Source: Vagococcus penaei (GTDB lineage Bacteria; Bacillota; Bacilli; Lactobacillales; Vagococcaceae). From it: a stretch of DNA of 64,000 nucleotides. Position 1 is the stretch's first letter. Each line of letters opens with the position of its first letter. Shown one piece after another: positions 33,200-43,997 of this stretch. The position numbers were made by a program, and so were the translations under genes. The notes beneath the pieces are model-generated. The model saw nothing but the letters and a program-made list of their open reading frames with translations, searched no databases and had not been told where the DNA came from. The DNA lies in NCBI RefSeq assembly GCF_001998885.1, contig NZ_CP019609.1, positions 2,220,001-2,284,000 on the forward strand. Direction: 5' to 3'.

Positions 33200-34912
33200 A
33201 TGATACAAATAGTACTTTTTTTCATTGTTTTTATTGGTCTTATTTTTCCAATGGGGCGCTATTTAGCAAAAGTTAGTCTAAATGAAAAATCATTTGGAGA
33301 GACTTTTTTTAATAAAATTGAGCAGAAAATTTATCAATTGACACGAGTTAATAGAGCAGGCATGTCATGGAAAACTTATATTAAATCAATGATGTTGACT
33401 AACCTCATGATGATGGTTGTTAGCTATATCATATTACGAATACAATCTCTAATCTTAATGAATCCCAATAAAATTGAGAGTATGTCACCGGCATTAAGTT
33501 TTAATACCGTGATTAGTTTTATGACTAATACCAATTTGCAACACTATTCTGGTGAATCATCATTATCATATTTAAGTCAAATCTTAGTTATTACTATGAT
33601 GATGTTTACATCTGCTGCAACGGGTTATGCTGTAGCTAGTGCATTTATTCGTGGATTTAGAGGGAAAGAGTCAACCTTAGGTAATTTTTATGTTGATTTC
33701 ACACGAATTATTATCCGTATTTTATTACCCTTAGCGATTATTGTCAGTTTGCTATTAGTATCACAAGGTGTACCACAAACATTTGCACCTAATGTTGTCG
33801 CTAAGACAATCGAAGGCTTGTATCAAGATATTGCGATGGGCCCAGTTGCTTCATTAGAAAGTATTAAGCATTTAGGGACGAATGGTGGTGGCTTCTTTGG
33901 TGCCAATTCAAGTTCACCATTTGAGAATCCCACTGTCATTTCTAATATGATTGAAATGTGGTCGATGATGTTATTACCTGCTTCATTAGTTGTCGCATTT
34001 GGTTACATGATTCGTAGTAAAAAAGAGGCCAAAAATTGGTCTTTTAGCTGGTATTTAGGGTATCAGGCACGCCCACTACTTATTACAATGAGTGTTTTGT
34101 TTATCCTTGGGTTAAGTGTTATTTTGTGGTCAGAATCTGCGGGTAATCCACTATTAGCTCATTTAGGAGTTAATCAAGTATCGGGTAGTTTAGAAGGAAA
34201 AGAACTTAGATTTGGTATTGAGCAATCGGCTTTATTTACAGTTATCACCACGGCTTTTACAACCGGATCTGTCAATAACATGCATGATACTTTAACGCCT
34301 TTAGGTGGTGCCGTACCATTAGGTAATATGATGCTGAATATGATTTTTGGTGGTAAAGGTGTTGGGTTAATGAATATGCTCCTTTACGTCCTATTAACTG
34401 TCTTTATTTGTGGATTGATGATTGGTCGCACGCCAGAATATTTAGGTAAAAAAATTGAACCCAAAGAGATGCGTTTGACAGCACTAGCGATCATTGTACA
34501 TCCGCTATTAATTTTGAGTGCATCTGCTTTAGCTGTGATGTTACCAGCCGGTATATCTGGTATTAGTCAACCAGGATTTCATGGCTTAACACAAGTAGTC
34601 TATGAGTTTGCTTCTTCAGCGGCTAATAATGGTTCAGGGTTTGAAGGATTAGCAGACAATACACTATTTTGGAATATATCGACAGGCCTGGTCATGTTGT
34701 TAGGACGCTATCTTCCAATTATGTTACAGTTGGCGATTGCCTATTCTTTCTTGAAAAAGAAATCAGTCACTGAATCAGTTGGAACATTACAGACAGATAC
34801 GCCGACTTTTACGGTCGCTTTGCTAGTTATTATTCTTGTCATTTCTGCCTTAACGTTTTTCCCAGTTTTAATTTTAGGTCCAGTTGCAGAACATCTGACC
34901 TTATGGAATTAA
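33200..34912 (+). CDS. kdpA: KdpA, K+-binding subunit
   Basis: This 570-residue polytopic membrane protein is the potassium channel-like subunit of the high-affinity Kdp pump. Selectivity-filter-like segments are visible (TNTNLQHY, TNGGGFFGANSSSPFENPT, TAFTTGSVNNMHDTLTPLGG, AANNGSGFEGL), matching the four pore repeats of the family. The start follows GGAGGGGG. Length and order are normal. It is induced by potassium limitation through KdpDE in known systems. Confidence 0.96.
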   Translation: MIQIVLFFIVFIGLIFPMGRYLAKVSLNEKSFGETFFNKIEQKIYQLTRVNRAGMSWKTYIKSMMLTNLMMMVVSYIILRIQSLILMNPNKIESMSPALSFNTVISFMTNTNLQHYSGESSLSYLSQILVITMMMFTSAATGYAVASAFIRGFRGKESTLGNFYVDFTRIIIRILLPLAIIVSLLLVSQGVPQTFAPNVVAKTIEGLYQDIAMGPVASLESIKHLGTNGGGFFGANSSSPFENPTVISNMIEMWSMMLLPASLVVAFGYMIRSKKEAKNWSFSWYLGYQARPLLITMSVLFILGLSVILWSESAGNPLLAHLGVNQVSGSLEGKELRFGIEQSALFTVITTAFTTGSVNNMHDTLTPLGGAVPLGNMMLNMIFGGKGVGLMNMLLYVLLTVFICGLMIGRTPEYLGKKIEPKEMRLTALAIIVHPLLILSASALAVMLPAGISGISQPGFHGLTQVVYEFASSAANNGSGFEGLADNTLFWNISTGLVMLLGRYLPIMLQLAIAYSFLKKKSVTESVGTLQTDTPTFTVALLVIILVISALTFFPVLILGPVAEHLTLWN

Positions 34913-34927
34913 AGGAGTGAAGTTAAA

Positions 34928-36979
34928 ATGAAGCAACAAAAAAATCAGAGTCATTATCATGGCTTATTTAAGGAAGCTATGCTTGGGTCGTTTAGTAAAA
35001 TGAATCCAGCTTATTTAATCTCTAACCCTGTAATGTTTGTGGTTGAAATTGGTTTAATCTTGACTACTTGTTTAAGTATTTTTCCTAATCTTTTTGGACC
35101 AGTACCTAATGATATTCGCTTATATAATATTGCTATTAGTGTCATTTTATTTTTTACTATTTTGTTTGCCAATTTTGCGGAATCGATTGCTGAAGGCCGT
35201 GGTAAAGCTCAAGCAGAATCTCTGAAGAATACTCAAAAAAATATGCGTGCAAGACGTCTTGACGATGATGAAGTAGAAACAATCATTGACGCGCAAGAAT
35301 TGAAAAAAAATGACATCATTTTAGTGAAGATTGGTGAGATTATTCCGAGTGATGGTGAAGTGATTGCAGGAATTGCCTCAGTGGACGAATCAGCTATCAC
35401 AGGAGAATCAGCACCTGTTTTAAAAGAAAGTGGTGGCGACTTCGCATCGGTGACTGGCGGAACAATGGTAGCTAGTGACTGGTTAAAAATTCGAATAACT
35501 GCGAATCCAGGGGAATCATTTATTGATAAAATGATTTCGCTAGTCGAAGGAGCTTCACGAAAAAAGACACCAAATGAAATAGCCTTAAATACATTGTTGG
35601 TTAGTCTAACGATTATTTTTTTAATTGTCGTTGTGACACTCTATCCACTGGCTGATTATGTTGGTATTCACTTAGATATCTCAACATTAATTGCGCTAAC
35701 TGTTTGTTTGATTCCAACGACAATTGGAGGGTTACTATCTGCGATTGGTATTGCGGGAATGGATCGAGTAACTCGTTTTAATGTGATTGCTATGTCGGGT
35801 AAAGCAGTTGAATCTTGTGGTGATGTGGACACAATGATTTTAGATAAAACAGGGACAATTACATTTGGTAATCGTTTAGCAGCAGAATTTATACCTGTTG
35901 CAGGCGTACCAAAGGATAAACTCATTCAAGCAGCATTATTATCATCTATTCAGGATGATACGCCTGAAGGTAAGTCCATAGTGACTTTAGCTGCTGATGA
36001 GGGAGTTTTACTAAGTAATCAAAAAATGATGGGTGAGTTTATTCCATTTAGTGCACAAACGCGAATGAGTGGAATGAATTTGAGTAATGGCGCAAAAATT
36101 AGAAAAGGTGCCGCGGATGCCGTAAAAAAATGGGTGCAGATATCTGGTGGGACTATTCCTTCAGACCTAGATGGAATAGTCCAGAAAGTATCCTCACTTG
36201 GTGGGACACCATTAGTTGTTAGTCAAGACAATCAGATTTTCGGTGTTATTTATTTGAAAGATATAATTAAACCAGGATTGGTTGAGCGTTTTGCGAGATT
36301 ACGAGAAATCGGTATTAAAACGGTAATGTGCACTGGTGATAATCCGTTAACAGCTGCGACTATTGCCGAAGAAGCTGGAGTAGATAGTTTTGTCGCTGAA
36401 TGTCGTCCTGAAGACAAAATTGAGGTCATTAAAAAGGAGCAAGCAGCGGGTAAAGTTGTTGCAATGACAGGTGATGGGACAAATGACGCTCCGGCATTGG
36501 CGCAAGCGGATGTTGGTATTGCTATGAATAGTGGGACAACGGCAGCAAAAGAAGCGGCAAATATGGTTGATTTAGATTCGGATCCAACGAAGATTTTAGA
36601 TGTAGTTGAAATTGGTAAACAATTACTAATTACTCGTGGGTCATTGACAACGTTTAGTATTTCTAATGACGTAGCTAAATATTTTGCGATTATTCCGGCT
36701 ATGTTCATGGGGGCTATTCCTGGGATGAAAGCTCTGAATATCATGGAGCTAGCAACCTCATATAGCGCGATTATTTCTGCTTTAGTATTTAACGCGTTAA
36801 TAATTCCTATTCTAATTCCCTTAGCAATGCGTGGGGTTAAATATACGCCTCAGAAATCAGAAAAAATCCTCCAACATAATATGCTTGTTTACGGATTGGG
36901 TGGTATGATTGCCCCGTTTATAGGTATTAAATTAATTGATAGTTGTATTGCACCTTTATTAGCAATAATAGGGTTGTAA
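34928..36979 (+). CDS. kdpB: KdpB, P-type ATPase subunit
   Basis: This 683-residue P-type ATPase energises K+ uptake through KdpA. It has the actuator motif TGESAP, the phosphorylation site DKTGT with Asp306, a KGAAD-like nucleotide-binding segment ([11 protein letters not shown]) and the hinge [17 protein letters not shown]. Membrane helices lie near 30-90, 220-270 and 580-680. The start follows AAAGGAG. The gene lies 15 bp after kdpA. Confidence 0.96.
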   Translation: MKQQKNQSHYHGLFKEAMLGSFSKMNPAYLISNPVMFVVEIGLILTTCLSIFPNLFGPVPNDIRLYNIAISVILFFTILFANFAESIAEGRGKAQAESLKNTQKNMRARRLDDDEVETIIDAQELKKNDIILVKIGEIIPSDGEVIAGIASVDESAITGESAPVLKESGGDFASVTGGTMVASDWLKIRITANPGESFIDKMISLVEGASRKKTPNEIALNTLLVSLTIIFLIVVVTLYPLADYVGIHLDISTLIALTVCLIPTTIGGLLSAIGIAGMDRVTRFNVIAMSGKAVESCGDVDTMILDKTGTITFGNRLAAEFIPVAGVPKDKLIQAALLSSIQDDTPEGKSIVTLAADEGVLLSNQKMMGEFIPFSAQTRMSGMNLSNGAKIRKGAADAVKKWVQISGGTIPSDLDGIVQKVSSLGGTPLVVSQDNQIFGVIYLKDIIKPGLVERFARLREIGIKTVMCTGDNPLTAATIAEEAGVDSFVAECRPEDKIEVIKKEQAAGKVVAMTGDGTNDAPALAQADVGIAMNSGTTAAKEAANMVDLDSDPTKILDVVEIGKQLLITRGSLTTFSISNDVAKYFAIIPAMFMGAIPGMKALNIMELATSYSAIISALVFNALIIPILIPLAMRGVKYTPQKSEKILQHNMLVYGLGGMIAPFIGIKLIDSCIAPLLAIIGL

Positions 36980-37004
36980 AGAGTACTTAGAAAGGATGAA
37001 AAAA

Positions 37005-37637
37005 ATGAGACAGATTATAAGTTCACTAAGAACACCATTTTTAATGACATTATTATTTATCTTAATCTGTGGTGTATGCTATCCCTTATTCGTTACTGGA
37101 ATAAGTCAGATATTTTTTGCAAAACAAGCAAATGGGAGCTTGATTGTTGAGAATAATCAAGTGATTGGATCGAAACTAATTGGACAAGAATTTACGGCAC
37201 CTTATTATTTACAAAGTCGTCCTTCTGCTGTTAATTACAATGTCTATAGCTTAGAAGACAAGAGTACAGGAAAGTATGGTGGTGTTTCATCTGGATCAAC
37301 AAATTTTGGTCCAAGTCGCCAAGAATTGTTGACACGTGTCAAAGAGGACAAAAAGGTATTATTGAGAAAACACCCTACTATCAACGCTAATCGATTACCA
37401 AATGATTTATTGACAGCCTCGGCTTCTGGCTTAGATCCAGATATTAGTTATGAGAGTGCCTTAATTCAATTACCCGAAATAGCAGTGGCATCAGGCATCA
37501 GTGAACCTAATTTACGGCAATTTATTAACCAGGAAACAACAGATAAATGGCTTCATATATTTGGTGAGCGTCGAGTAAATGTCTTAGGTGTCAATTATTT
37601 AATTTATCAAGAGATGATAGAAAAAGATAATGGATAA
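37005..37637 (+). CDS. kdpC: KdpC, K+-transporting ATPase subunit
   Basis: This roughly 210-residue protein has one N-terminal membrane helix (about 12-35) and an extracytoplasmic domain. The family patterns SKLIGQEF, FQSRPSA-like (LQSRPSAVNYN), SGSTNFGPS, TASASGLDPDIS and NVLGVNYLI-like sequence are present. The ATG at 37005 has AAAGGA at a good distance; an ATG three codons earlier at 36996 overlaps that site. It forms part of the KdpFABC complex. Confidence 0.93.
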   Translation: MRQIISSLRTPFLMTLLFILICGVCYPLFVTGISQIFFAKQANGSLIVENNQVIGSKLIGQEFTAPYYLQSRPSAVNYNVYSLEDKSTGKYGGVSSGSTNFGPSRQELLTRVKEDKKVLLRKHPTINANRLPNDLLTASASGLDPDISYESALIQLPEIAVASGISEPNLRQFINQETTDKWLHIFGERRVNVLGVNYLIYQEMIEKDNG

Positions 37638-37703
37638 TTAAAAAAATAGCTAGGAAAACATCAATTAAACGAGTAAACTAATGGCAATAACTGTTGGAAG
37701 GAT

Positions 37704-40379
37704 GTGAAGACAAGAGTGACTGATACGACGACTAAAAAAGTATCTACTTCTAAAAAGGGCATCTTACGAATTTACTTTGGGTATGCTGCAGGGGTCGGTA
37801 AAACTTATTCAATGTTAAAAGATGCTCAGGAACTAAAAAGTGATGGGATTGATGTAGTCGTTGGTTATGTTGAACCCCATAAACGTCCAGAAACCATGGC
37901 GCTACAAGTTGGATTAGAGCAACTACCACTGTTAACAGGGAGTTATCGTTCAAAAACCTTAACCGAGTTTGATTTAGATTATGCTTTATTAAGAAAACCA
38001 AAATTAATTTTAATTGATGAATTGGCACATAGCAATGCGCCTATTTCACGAAATAAAAAGCGATACCAAGATGTTGAAGAGTTACTTAATGCAGGAATTG
38101 ATGTATTTACAACAGTGAATGTTCAACATCTTGAAAGTCTAAATGATATTATTGAAAAAATTTCAACGATTACCGTTAATGAGCGAATTCCTGATACAAT
38201 TTTTGATCAGGCGGATCAAATTGAATTAGTGGATATTGACCCAACCGATTTATTGGACCGATTAGTACGAGGTAAGATTTATCAACCTCAAGCGATTGAA
38301 CGGGCGTTAGAAAATTTTTTTACAGTTGGTAAATTAGTAGCATTGCGTGAAATTGCACTTAGAAAAACGGCAGATCAAGTCAATCGTATGGCTAACGAAC
38401 AATGTGTCAATCAAACTAGTGCCTATACGCGTGAACATATTTTAGTTTGTGTGTCGCCATCACCAAGCAGTTTATATGTCATCCGTTCTGCGGCAAGGCT
38501 AGCTCAAGCATTTAATGCCGTTTTAACAGGGGTCTATGTCGAAGAAAATGAGTCAGAGCTATTAGAGGATAAGCGACTAACTTTACACGAAAATATTCGC
38601 TTGGTAGAACAACTTGGTGGTCAAATTACGACATTGCATGGCGACAATATTGGAGAACAAATTAGTGCTTACGCGAAAGCAAGTTATGTCTCAAAAATTG
38701 TAGTTGGTAAAAGTGTCCGAGCGAATTGGTGGAGTAAAAAATCAATTGTGGATGAATTAACCGAGATGAATCCGATGAGTGACATTTATGTGATTCCTGA
38801 TAAATATCAAAAAGTTATAAGAAAAAAGACATTAAAGCCAATTGCTTTTCCTGCTTTTAGTATTAGTGATAGTTTAAAAACTATGGCTATTTTAATTAGT
38901 TGTACTCTAGTTGGTTTATTGTTTAACTATTGGGATTTTAATATTTCTAATATCATCACTGTCTATATTCTAGGAGTCCAATTAAATGCGATGGTAACAA
39001 CTAGTCCGATGTATAGTGTATTGTCTTCTATTCTTAGTGTTTTGACATTTAATTTTATTTTTACGGAACCTCGTTTTACCTTTGAAGCATTTAGTTCAGG
39101 CTATCCAATGACTTTTTTTATCATGTTAGTTGCAGGTTTAATCACGAGTTCATTGACCCAACGGATGAAGGCTCATGCGATTAAATCAGCAGAAAAAGCT
39201 TATCGAACAGAACTTCTATTTGAAACGAATCAGTTACTGCAAGGTGCTTCAGGTATCAAGAATATTTTACGTGAAACCGGAAAACAATTGACACGTCTAT
39301 TAAAAAGGCAGATTATTATTTATCCAGTGAGTGCTGATAAATTAGAAGAAGTGATGATTTTAGGATTAGATGAAGTTATTCCGGAAGTTGATACCACACA
39401 GATAGTTAATGAACGTGCCGTAGCAGACTGGGTTTTGAAAAATAATAAGCGCGCCGGAGCAACTACTAATACCTTGTCTGGGTCGCATTATTTATATTTA
39501 GCTATTCGTAATAAAGACCAAGTATTTGCGGTTATTGGAATCTCAATGCATCAACAAGACAGTTTAGAGTCATTTGAAAAAAGTATTTTGATGGCTATTT
39601 TAGGTGAAAGTGCGCTATCTTTAGAAAAAGAATGGTTACAGGAAAAACAATATGATATAGCGACTCAAATTGAGAAAGAGCAGTTAAGGTCTAATTTATT
39701 ACGGGCAATTTCACATGATTTGAGGACGCCATTAACGGCGATTTCTGGAAATGCTAAATTGTTGTTAGATAAAAAAGCCCAATTCACAAATTCACAACAA
39801 CAAGATGTTTTACTAACAATCTCAGATGATGCGATTTGGTTAATACATTTAGTTGAAAATTTATTATCAATCACTAAATTAGACAATCAGTTAGTCGAGT
39901 TAAATTTACAAGTTGATGTTATACCAGATATTCTAGATGAGGCAATTAGACACGCAGACCGACAATTATTGGAGCGTGAATTTATTGTGGATATTCAAGA
40001 TGAGTTATTACTTGCTAAGGTGGATGCTCAATTGTTTATGCAAGTTATTGTTAATCTTTTGAATAATGCTGTGAAATATACATCATCTGAAGTGAAAATT
40101 TGGCTGAAAGTTAGAAAAAAAAATCATCGGTTAATTATCGAAGTAGGGGATAATGGCCCTGGGTTGTCAAAAAAAGAAAAGCAACATGCATTTGAACCCT
40201 TTTTTACAGGTGAACAAGCAGTCGTTGATTCAAGACGCGGTATGGGACTTGGTTTATCATTGTGCAAAAGTATTATCGATGCTCATGATGGATCCATCGT
40301 TATAACTGACCACAATCCTCATGGTACAATCATCACAATTGAATTAGAAGAAGCGGAGGTGCGACCATTAAATGACTAA
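37704..40379 (+). CDS. kdpD: KdpD, K+-responsive sensor histidine kinase
   Basis: This 891-residue sensor has an N-terminal KdpD domain with Walker A (GYAAGVGKT, 26-34), a universal stress protein-like domain (about 245-375), and four membrane helices (about 395-490). A GAF-like region, the HisKA box SHDLRTPLTA with His671, and a HATPase domain (NLLNNAVKYT, GDNGPGLS, GMGLGLSL) follow. It controls kdp transcription through KdpE. The start is uncertain: GTG at 37704 or GTG at 37716, both near GGAAGGA. It overlaps kdpE by 8 bp. Confidence 0.95.
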   Translation: MKTRVTDTTTKKVSTSKKGILRIYFGYAAGVGKTYSMLKDAQELKSDGIDVVVGYVEPHKRPETMALQVGLEQLPLLTGSYRSKTLTEFDLDYALLRKPKLILIDELAHSNAPISRNKKRYQDVEELLNAGIDVFTTVNVQHLESLNDIIEKISTITVNERIPDTIFDQADQIELVDIDPTDLLDRLVRGKIYQPQAIERALENFFTVGKLVALREIALRKTADQVNRMANEQCVNQTSAYTREHILVCVSPSPSSLYVIRSAARLAQAFNAVLTGVYVEENESELLEDKRLTLHENIRLVEQLGGQITTLHGDNIGEQISAYAKASYVSKIVVGKSVRANWWSKKSIVDELTEMNPMSDIYVIPDKYQKVIRKKTLKPIAFPAFSISDSLKTMAILISCTLVGLLFNYWDFNISNIITVYILGVQLNAMVTTSPMYSVLSSILSVLTFNFIFTEPRFTFEAFSSGYPMTFFIMLVAGLITSSLTQRMKAHAIKSAEKAYRTELLFETNQLLQGASGIKNILRETGKQLTRLLKRQIIIYPVSADKLEEVMILGLDEVIPEVDTTQIVNERAVADWVLKNNKRAGATTNTLSGSHYLYLAIRNKDQVFAVIGISMHQQDSLESFEKSILMAILGESALSLEKEWLQEKQYDIATQIEKEQLRSNLLRAISHDLRTPLTAISGNAKLLLDKKAQFTNSQQQDVLLTISDDAIWLIHLVENLLSITKLDNQLVELNLQVDVIPDILDEAIRHADRQLLEREFIVDIQDELLLAKVDAQLFMQVIVNLLNNAVKYTSSEVKIWLKVRKKNHRLIIEVGDNGPGLSKKEKQHAFEPFFTGEQAVVDSRRGMGLGLSLCKSIIDAHDGSIVITDHNPHGTIITIELEEAEVRPLND

Positions 40380-41067
40380 ATATAATATATTAGTAATTGA
40401 AGATGACCCATCAATTAGTAAACTCATTACAATGACGTTAGGCATGTATGATTATCAATATGATTCTAAAAAAACTGGCAAAGAAGCCTTATTTAAAATT
40501 GTCAGTCAGCAACCAGATATTATTTTATTAGATTTAGGTTTACCAGATATGGATGGTACAGAGATTATTAAGAAAGTGCGAGCTTTTTCTGACATACCAA
40601 TTATTATTGTCAGCGCTAGAAACGAAGAACGTGCAAAAATAGAAGCTCTTGATTTAGGTGCGGACGACTATATCACAAAGCCATTTAGTATGGATGAGTT
40701 ATTGGCTAGATTGCGAGTGAGTATTCGGAGAGTGAATCAAGCTAAATACGTTCAGCAAGAGGCGTCACGTTTGTTCACCAATGGCCGATTAACAATTGAT
40801 TATTTAGCTAATACCGTAGCAATTAACCAACAATTTATTCATGTAACGCCAATTGAGTATCGCTTGTTATGCTTATTTGCTAAAAATGTTGACCGCGTTT
40901 TAACTTATCACTATATTTTACGTGAGGTTTGGGGAATTCAAGATAATGATGCCTCAGCATTACGAGTATTTATGAGAACTTTACGTAAAAAAATTGAGGA
41001 AGACCCTTCACATCCAACATTAATTCAAACTCATATTGGTGTGGGTTATCGAATGGTTAGTGAGTAA
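40372..41067 (+). CDS. kdpE: KdpE, response regulator
   Basis: This 231-residue OmpR-type regulator has a receiver domain with phospho-acceptor Asp54 (ILLDLGLPDMDG), the conserved Thr/Ser in IIVSARNEE and Lys in ITKPF. A C-terminal winged helix follows (TPIEYRLLCLFAKN, LREVWG, VFMRTLRKKIEEDP, GVGYRM). It is translated with kdpD through an 8-bp overlap and should activate the kdpFABC genes. It is the last gene of the operon. Confidence 0.95.
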   Translation: MTKYNILVIEDDPSISKLITMTLGMYDYQYDSKKTGKEALFKIVSQQPDIILLDLGLPDMDGTEIIKKVRAFSDIPIIIVSARNEERAKIEALDLGADDYITKPFSMDELLARLRVSIRRVNQAKYVQQEASRLFTNGRLTIDYLANTVAINQQFIHVTPIEYRLLCLFAKNVDRVLTYHYILREVWGIQDNDASALRVFMRTLRKKIEEDPSHPTLIQTHIGVGYRMVSE

Positions 41068-41122
41068 AAAGTGATTTTTGTTTATAAGTGTTTATTTATT
41101 TGTAAATAGTTTACGCCTTTCA

Positions 41123-41157
41123 AAAGATAACTAATTTGCTTAGTTATCTTTTTTTAT
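41123..41157 (+). terminator. Rho-independent terminator
   Basis: A 12-bp perfect stem AAAGATAACTAA / TTAGTTATCTTT with a 5-base loop and T run ends the kdp operon. Confidence 0.9.
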
Positions 41158-41229
41158 TGTTAATTACTCTTTTTTGTAGCATACTTAATAAGTATAGGGA
41201 TTTAAAAAGACAAATATGAGGTGAAAAGA

Positions 41230-42426
41230 ATGATAGAATTTCAAAGTGTATCAAAAATCTATAAAGGGAATAAAATTGCCGTTGATAACGTCAATCTATC
41301 GTTTGAAAAAGGAGAATTTATTTGTTTTATAGGGACAAGTGGTAGTGGAAAGACAACATGTATGCGTATGATTAATCGGATGACGGATCCTTCTAAAGGA
41401 AAAATTTTAATTGATGGCGATGATATTTTATCATTTAATCCAATTGAATTAAGGCGGAAAATTGGTTATGTCATCCAAAATATTGGACTAATGCCACATA
41501 TGACAATCCGAGAAAATATTGTACTCGTACCAAAGTTATTGAAAGTTGATCAAGAAGAACGAAACCGTATTGCTGATAAAATGATCGATTTAGTCGAGCT
41601 ACCACGTGAGATGCTTGATCGCTATCCCAGTGAGTTATCGGGGGGACAACAACAGAGAATCGGTGTAGTCCGTGCATTGGCTGCAAACCAAGATATTATT
41701 TTAATGGATGAACCATTTGGTGCACTAGATCCAATTACTCGTGATTCGTTACAAGATTTGGTAAAGGATTTACAGGAACGTTTAGGTAAAACAATTGTCT
41801 TTGTAACACATGATATGGACGAAGCTTTAAAATTAGCTAGTCGGATTGCGATTATGAGTGAAGGGAAATTAATTCAATTTGACACGCCAGATAATATTCT
41901 ACGTAATCCAGCGAATAATTTTGTTGAGGAGCTAATTGGTGAAAATCGCCTTATTCAAGGGAAGACTGATACGACAACTGTTGGCGAAGTCATGTTGAAT
42001 GAAGCGGTCACAATCACACCAGAAAAATCATTATCACAAGCTATTCGATTAATGCGTGAAAAGCGTGTAGATACTTTACTTGTGGTCGATGGTGCGGGTA
42101 TTTTAAAAGGATTTATTGATATTGAAACGCTAGATCGTAAGCGTCATACAGCAACTAGTGTGAGTGATTTATTAAATCCTAATGTCTTTTTTGTGAAGAA
42201 GACGTCGTTGCTACGTGATACGCTTCAACGTATTTTAAAACGTGGCTTAAAATATGTTCCCGTTGTTGATGAGCAGAAAAAAGTCGTTGGTATATTAACT
42301 CGTGCTTCACTAGTAGATATTGTCTATGATGTCATTTGGGGCGAGGAAGAAGATTTAGCTGCAGCGTCTAGCCAACAATCTGATGATGTTGTTACACCAG
42401 TCAGTAAGTCACAAACGGAGGTGTAA
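41230..42426 (+). CDS. opuCA: Osmolyte ABC transporter ATP-binding protein (OpuCA-like)
   Basis: This 398-residue ATPase imports glycine betaine, carnitine or choline with its partner subunits. It has Walker A GTSGSGKTT, signature LSGGQQQRIGV and Walker B ILMDEPFGALD, followed by two CBS domains (about 255-375) typical of OpuCA/BusA and linked to ionic or c-di-AMP sensing. The ATG at 41230 follows GAGGTG; the in-frame GTG at 41221 overlaps that site. It heads a four-gene operon with 3-bp spacing to the next gene. Confidence 0.94.
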   Translation: MIEFQSVSKIYKGNKIAVDNVNLSFEKGEFICFIGTSGSGKTTCMRMINRMTDPSKGKILIDGDDILSFNPIELRRKIGYVIQNIGLMPHMTIRENIVLVPKLLKVDQEERNRIADKMIDLVELPREMLDRYPSELSGGQQQRIGVVRALAANQDIILMDEPFGALDPITRDSLQDLVKDLQERLGKTIVFVTHDMDEALKLASRIAIMSEGKLIQFDTPDNILRNPANNFVEELIGENRLIQGKTDTTTVGEVMLNEAVTITPEKSLSQAIRLMREKRVDTLLVVDGAGILKGFIDIETLDRKRHTATSVSDLLNPNVFFVKKTSLLRDTLQRILKRGLKYVPVVDEQKKVVGILTRASLVDIVYDVIWGEEEDLAAASSQQSDDVVTPVSKSQTEV

Positions 42427-42429
42427 AGA

Positions 42430-43065
42430 ATGCAACAGTTTTTAGCAGAACGTGGTGGAGAGTTAATGACTAAAATTTGGGAACATCTTTTTATTTCAGG
42501 TGTCGCACTATTACTTGGTATTTTATTTGCTGTCCCAATTGGTATTTTATTGACGCGTACAAAACGTCTAGCAACGATAGTAATCGGGATAACTAGTGCC
42601 TTACAAACAGTGCCTTCATTAGCATTGTTAGCATTGATGATTCCAATTTTTGGTGTTGGTAAAATTCCAGCGATTATTGCGCTATTTATTTACTCTTTAT
42701 TACCTATTTTGAGAAACACGTATATTGGGATTCAAGATGTTGGCACCGATTACACAGATGCAGCAAAAGGAATGGGGATGACTAATACGGAATCGGTCTT
42801 TATGGTCGAATTACCATTAGCGATGCCCACGATTATGGCAGGTATCCGGTTGTCAGCAGTTTATGTGATTGCATGGGCAACGTTAGCGTCATATATTGGT
42901 GCTGGTGGATTAGGGGATTTTATCTTCAGTGGATTAAATAACTATCAACCCGCATTAATATTCGCTGGGACGATTCCAGTAACTTTGTTAGCCTTAGCTG
43001 CAGATTTATTATTAGGTCGGTTAGAGAAAAAACTAACACCAAAAGCACTAAGGGGGACAAAATAA
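42430..43065 (+). CDS. opuCB: Osmolyte ABC transporter permease (OpuCB-like)
   Basis: This 211-residue permease has about five to six membrane helices and the binding-protein-dependent transport EAA-type loop ([32 protein letters not shown]). It pairs with the second permease at 43997. The start follows GGAGGTG. Its stop overlaps the start of the binding protein gene by one base. Confidence 0.93.
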   Translation: MQQFLAERGGELMTKIWEHLFISGVALLLGILFAVPIGILLTRTKRLATIVIGITSALQTVPSLALLALMIPIFGVGKIPAIIALFIYSLLPILRNTYIGIQDVGTDYTDAAKGMGMTNTESVFMVELPLAMPTIMAGIRLSAVYVIAWATLASYIGAGGLGDFIFSGLNNYQPALIFAGTIPVTLLALAADLLLGRLEKKLTPKALRGTK

Positions 43066-43997
43066 TGACTAAGATGTTGAAAAAAATACTTCTAGCGATT
43101 GGAGCACTTTTATTACTATCTGGCTGTTCACTCCCAGGCTTAGCGTCAAATTCAGATGATACAACAATTGCGATTACAGGTGGTATTACGTCAGAAGCAC
43201 AAATTTTAGCTAGTTTAACAGCTGGTATGGTGGAGCACTATACTGGACAAAAAACAACGATTATTAATAATCTGGCCACGACAACGATTAACCATCAGGC
43301 AATGTTAAATGGCGATGCACAAATTTCCGCTGCACGTTATACAGGGACAGATTTAACTACGACACTTGGTATGAAGCCGGTGAAAGATCCAAAAGAAGCA
43401 TTCAACACAGTTAAAACAACCTTCGACAAAAAGTATCATCAAAAATGGTTTCCATCATACGGTTTTGATAATACTTATGCGTTTATGGTGACGAAAGAAA
43501 CAGCTGAAAAATATCAGTTGAAAACGGTCAGTGATTTGAAAAAAGTTGCTTCAGAATTAACAGCTGGGGTGGATACTTCATGGATTGATCGTAAAGGTGA
43601 TGGGTACCATGGTTTTACTAAAGAGTATGGTTTTGATTTTGGTCGTGTATTCCCAATGCAAATTGGTCTAGTTTATGACGCAGTTGCAGCAAATAAAATG
43701 GACGTTGTATTGGGTTATTCGACAGATGGTCGTATTGGTAGTTATGATTTAGTTGTTCTAGAAGATGATTTGAAATTCTTTCCGCCTTATGATGCATGTA
43801 TTGTCGCGACGGATGCTATTTTAGATGAGTATCCTAAATTAAATGAAGCATTAGGGCGTCTGTCTGGGAAAATTTCTACAGAAACGATGCAAAAACTAAA
43901 CTATGAAGCGGATAATAATTTAATGGAACCACAAACAGTCGCAGAAAATTTTCTTCGTGAGCATAATTATTTTGAAACAGAAGGGAGTAACCGCTAA
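43065..43997 (+). CDS. opuCC: Osmolyte-binding lipoprotein (OpuCC-like)
   Basis: This 310-residue lipoprotein has signal KKILLAIGALLLLSGC with the lipobox cysteine near residue 23. An OpuAC-type periplasmic-binding fold follows (TIAITGGITSEAQILASLTAGMVEH through WFPSYGFDNTYAFMV and DVVLGYSTDGRI). It captures betaine-type solutes outside the cell and delivers them to the two permeases. It is embedded in the operon with one-base overlaps on both sides. Confidence 0.94.
   Translation: MTKMLKKILLAIGALLLLSGCSLPGLASNSDDTTIAITGGITSEAQILASLTAGMVEHYTGQKTTIINNLATTTINHQAMLNGDAQISAARYTGTDLTTTLGMKPVKDPKEAFNTVKTTFDKKYHQKWFPSYGFDNTYAFMVTKETAEKYQLKTVSDLKKVASELTAGVDTSWIDRKGDGYHGFTKEYGFDFGRVFPMQIGLVYDAVAANKMDVVLGYSTDGRIGSYDLVVLEDDLKFFPPYDACIVATDAILDEYPKLNEALGRLSGKISTETMQKLNYEADNNLMEPQTVAENFLREHNYFETEGSNR

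Noticed and set aside
35668-36744. Antisense frames inside kdpB of 85 and 164 codons
   Set aside because: They mirror strongly coding kdpB sequence and lack ribosome binding sites.
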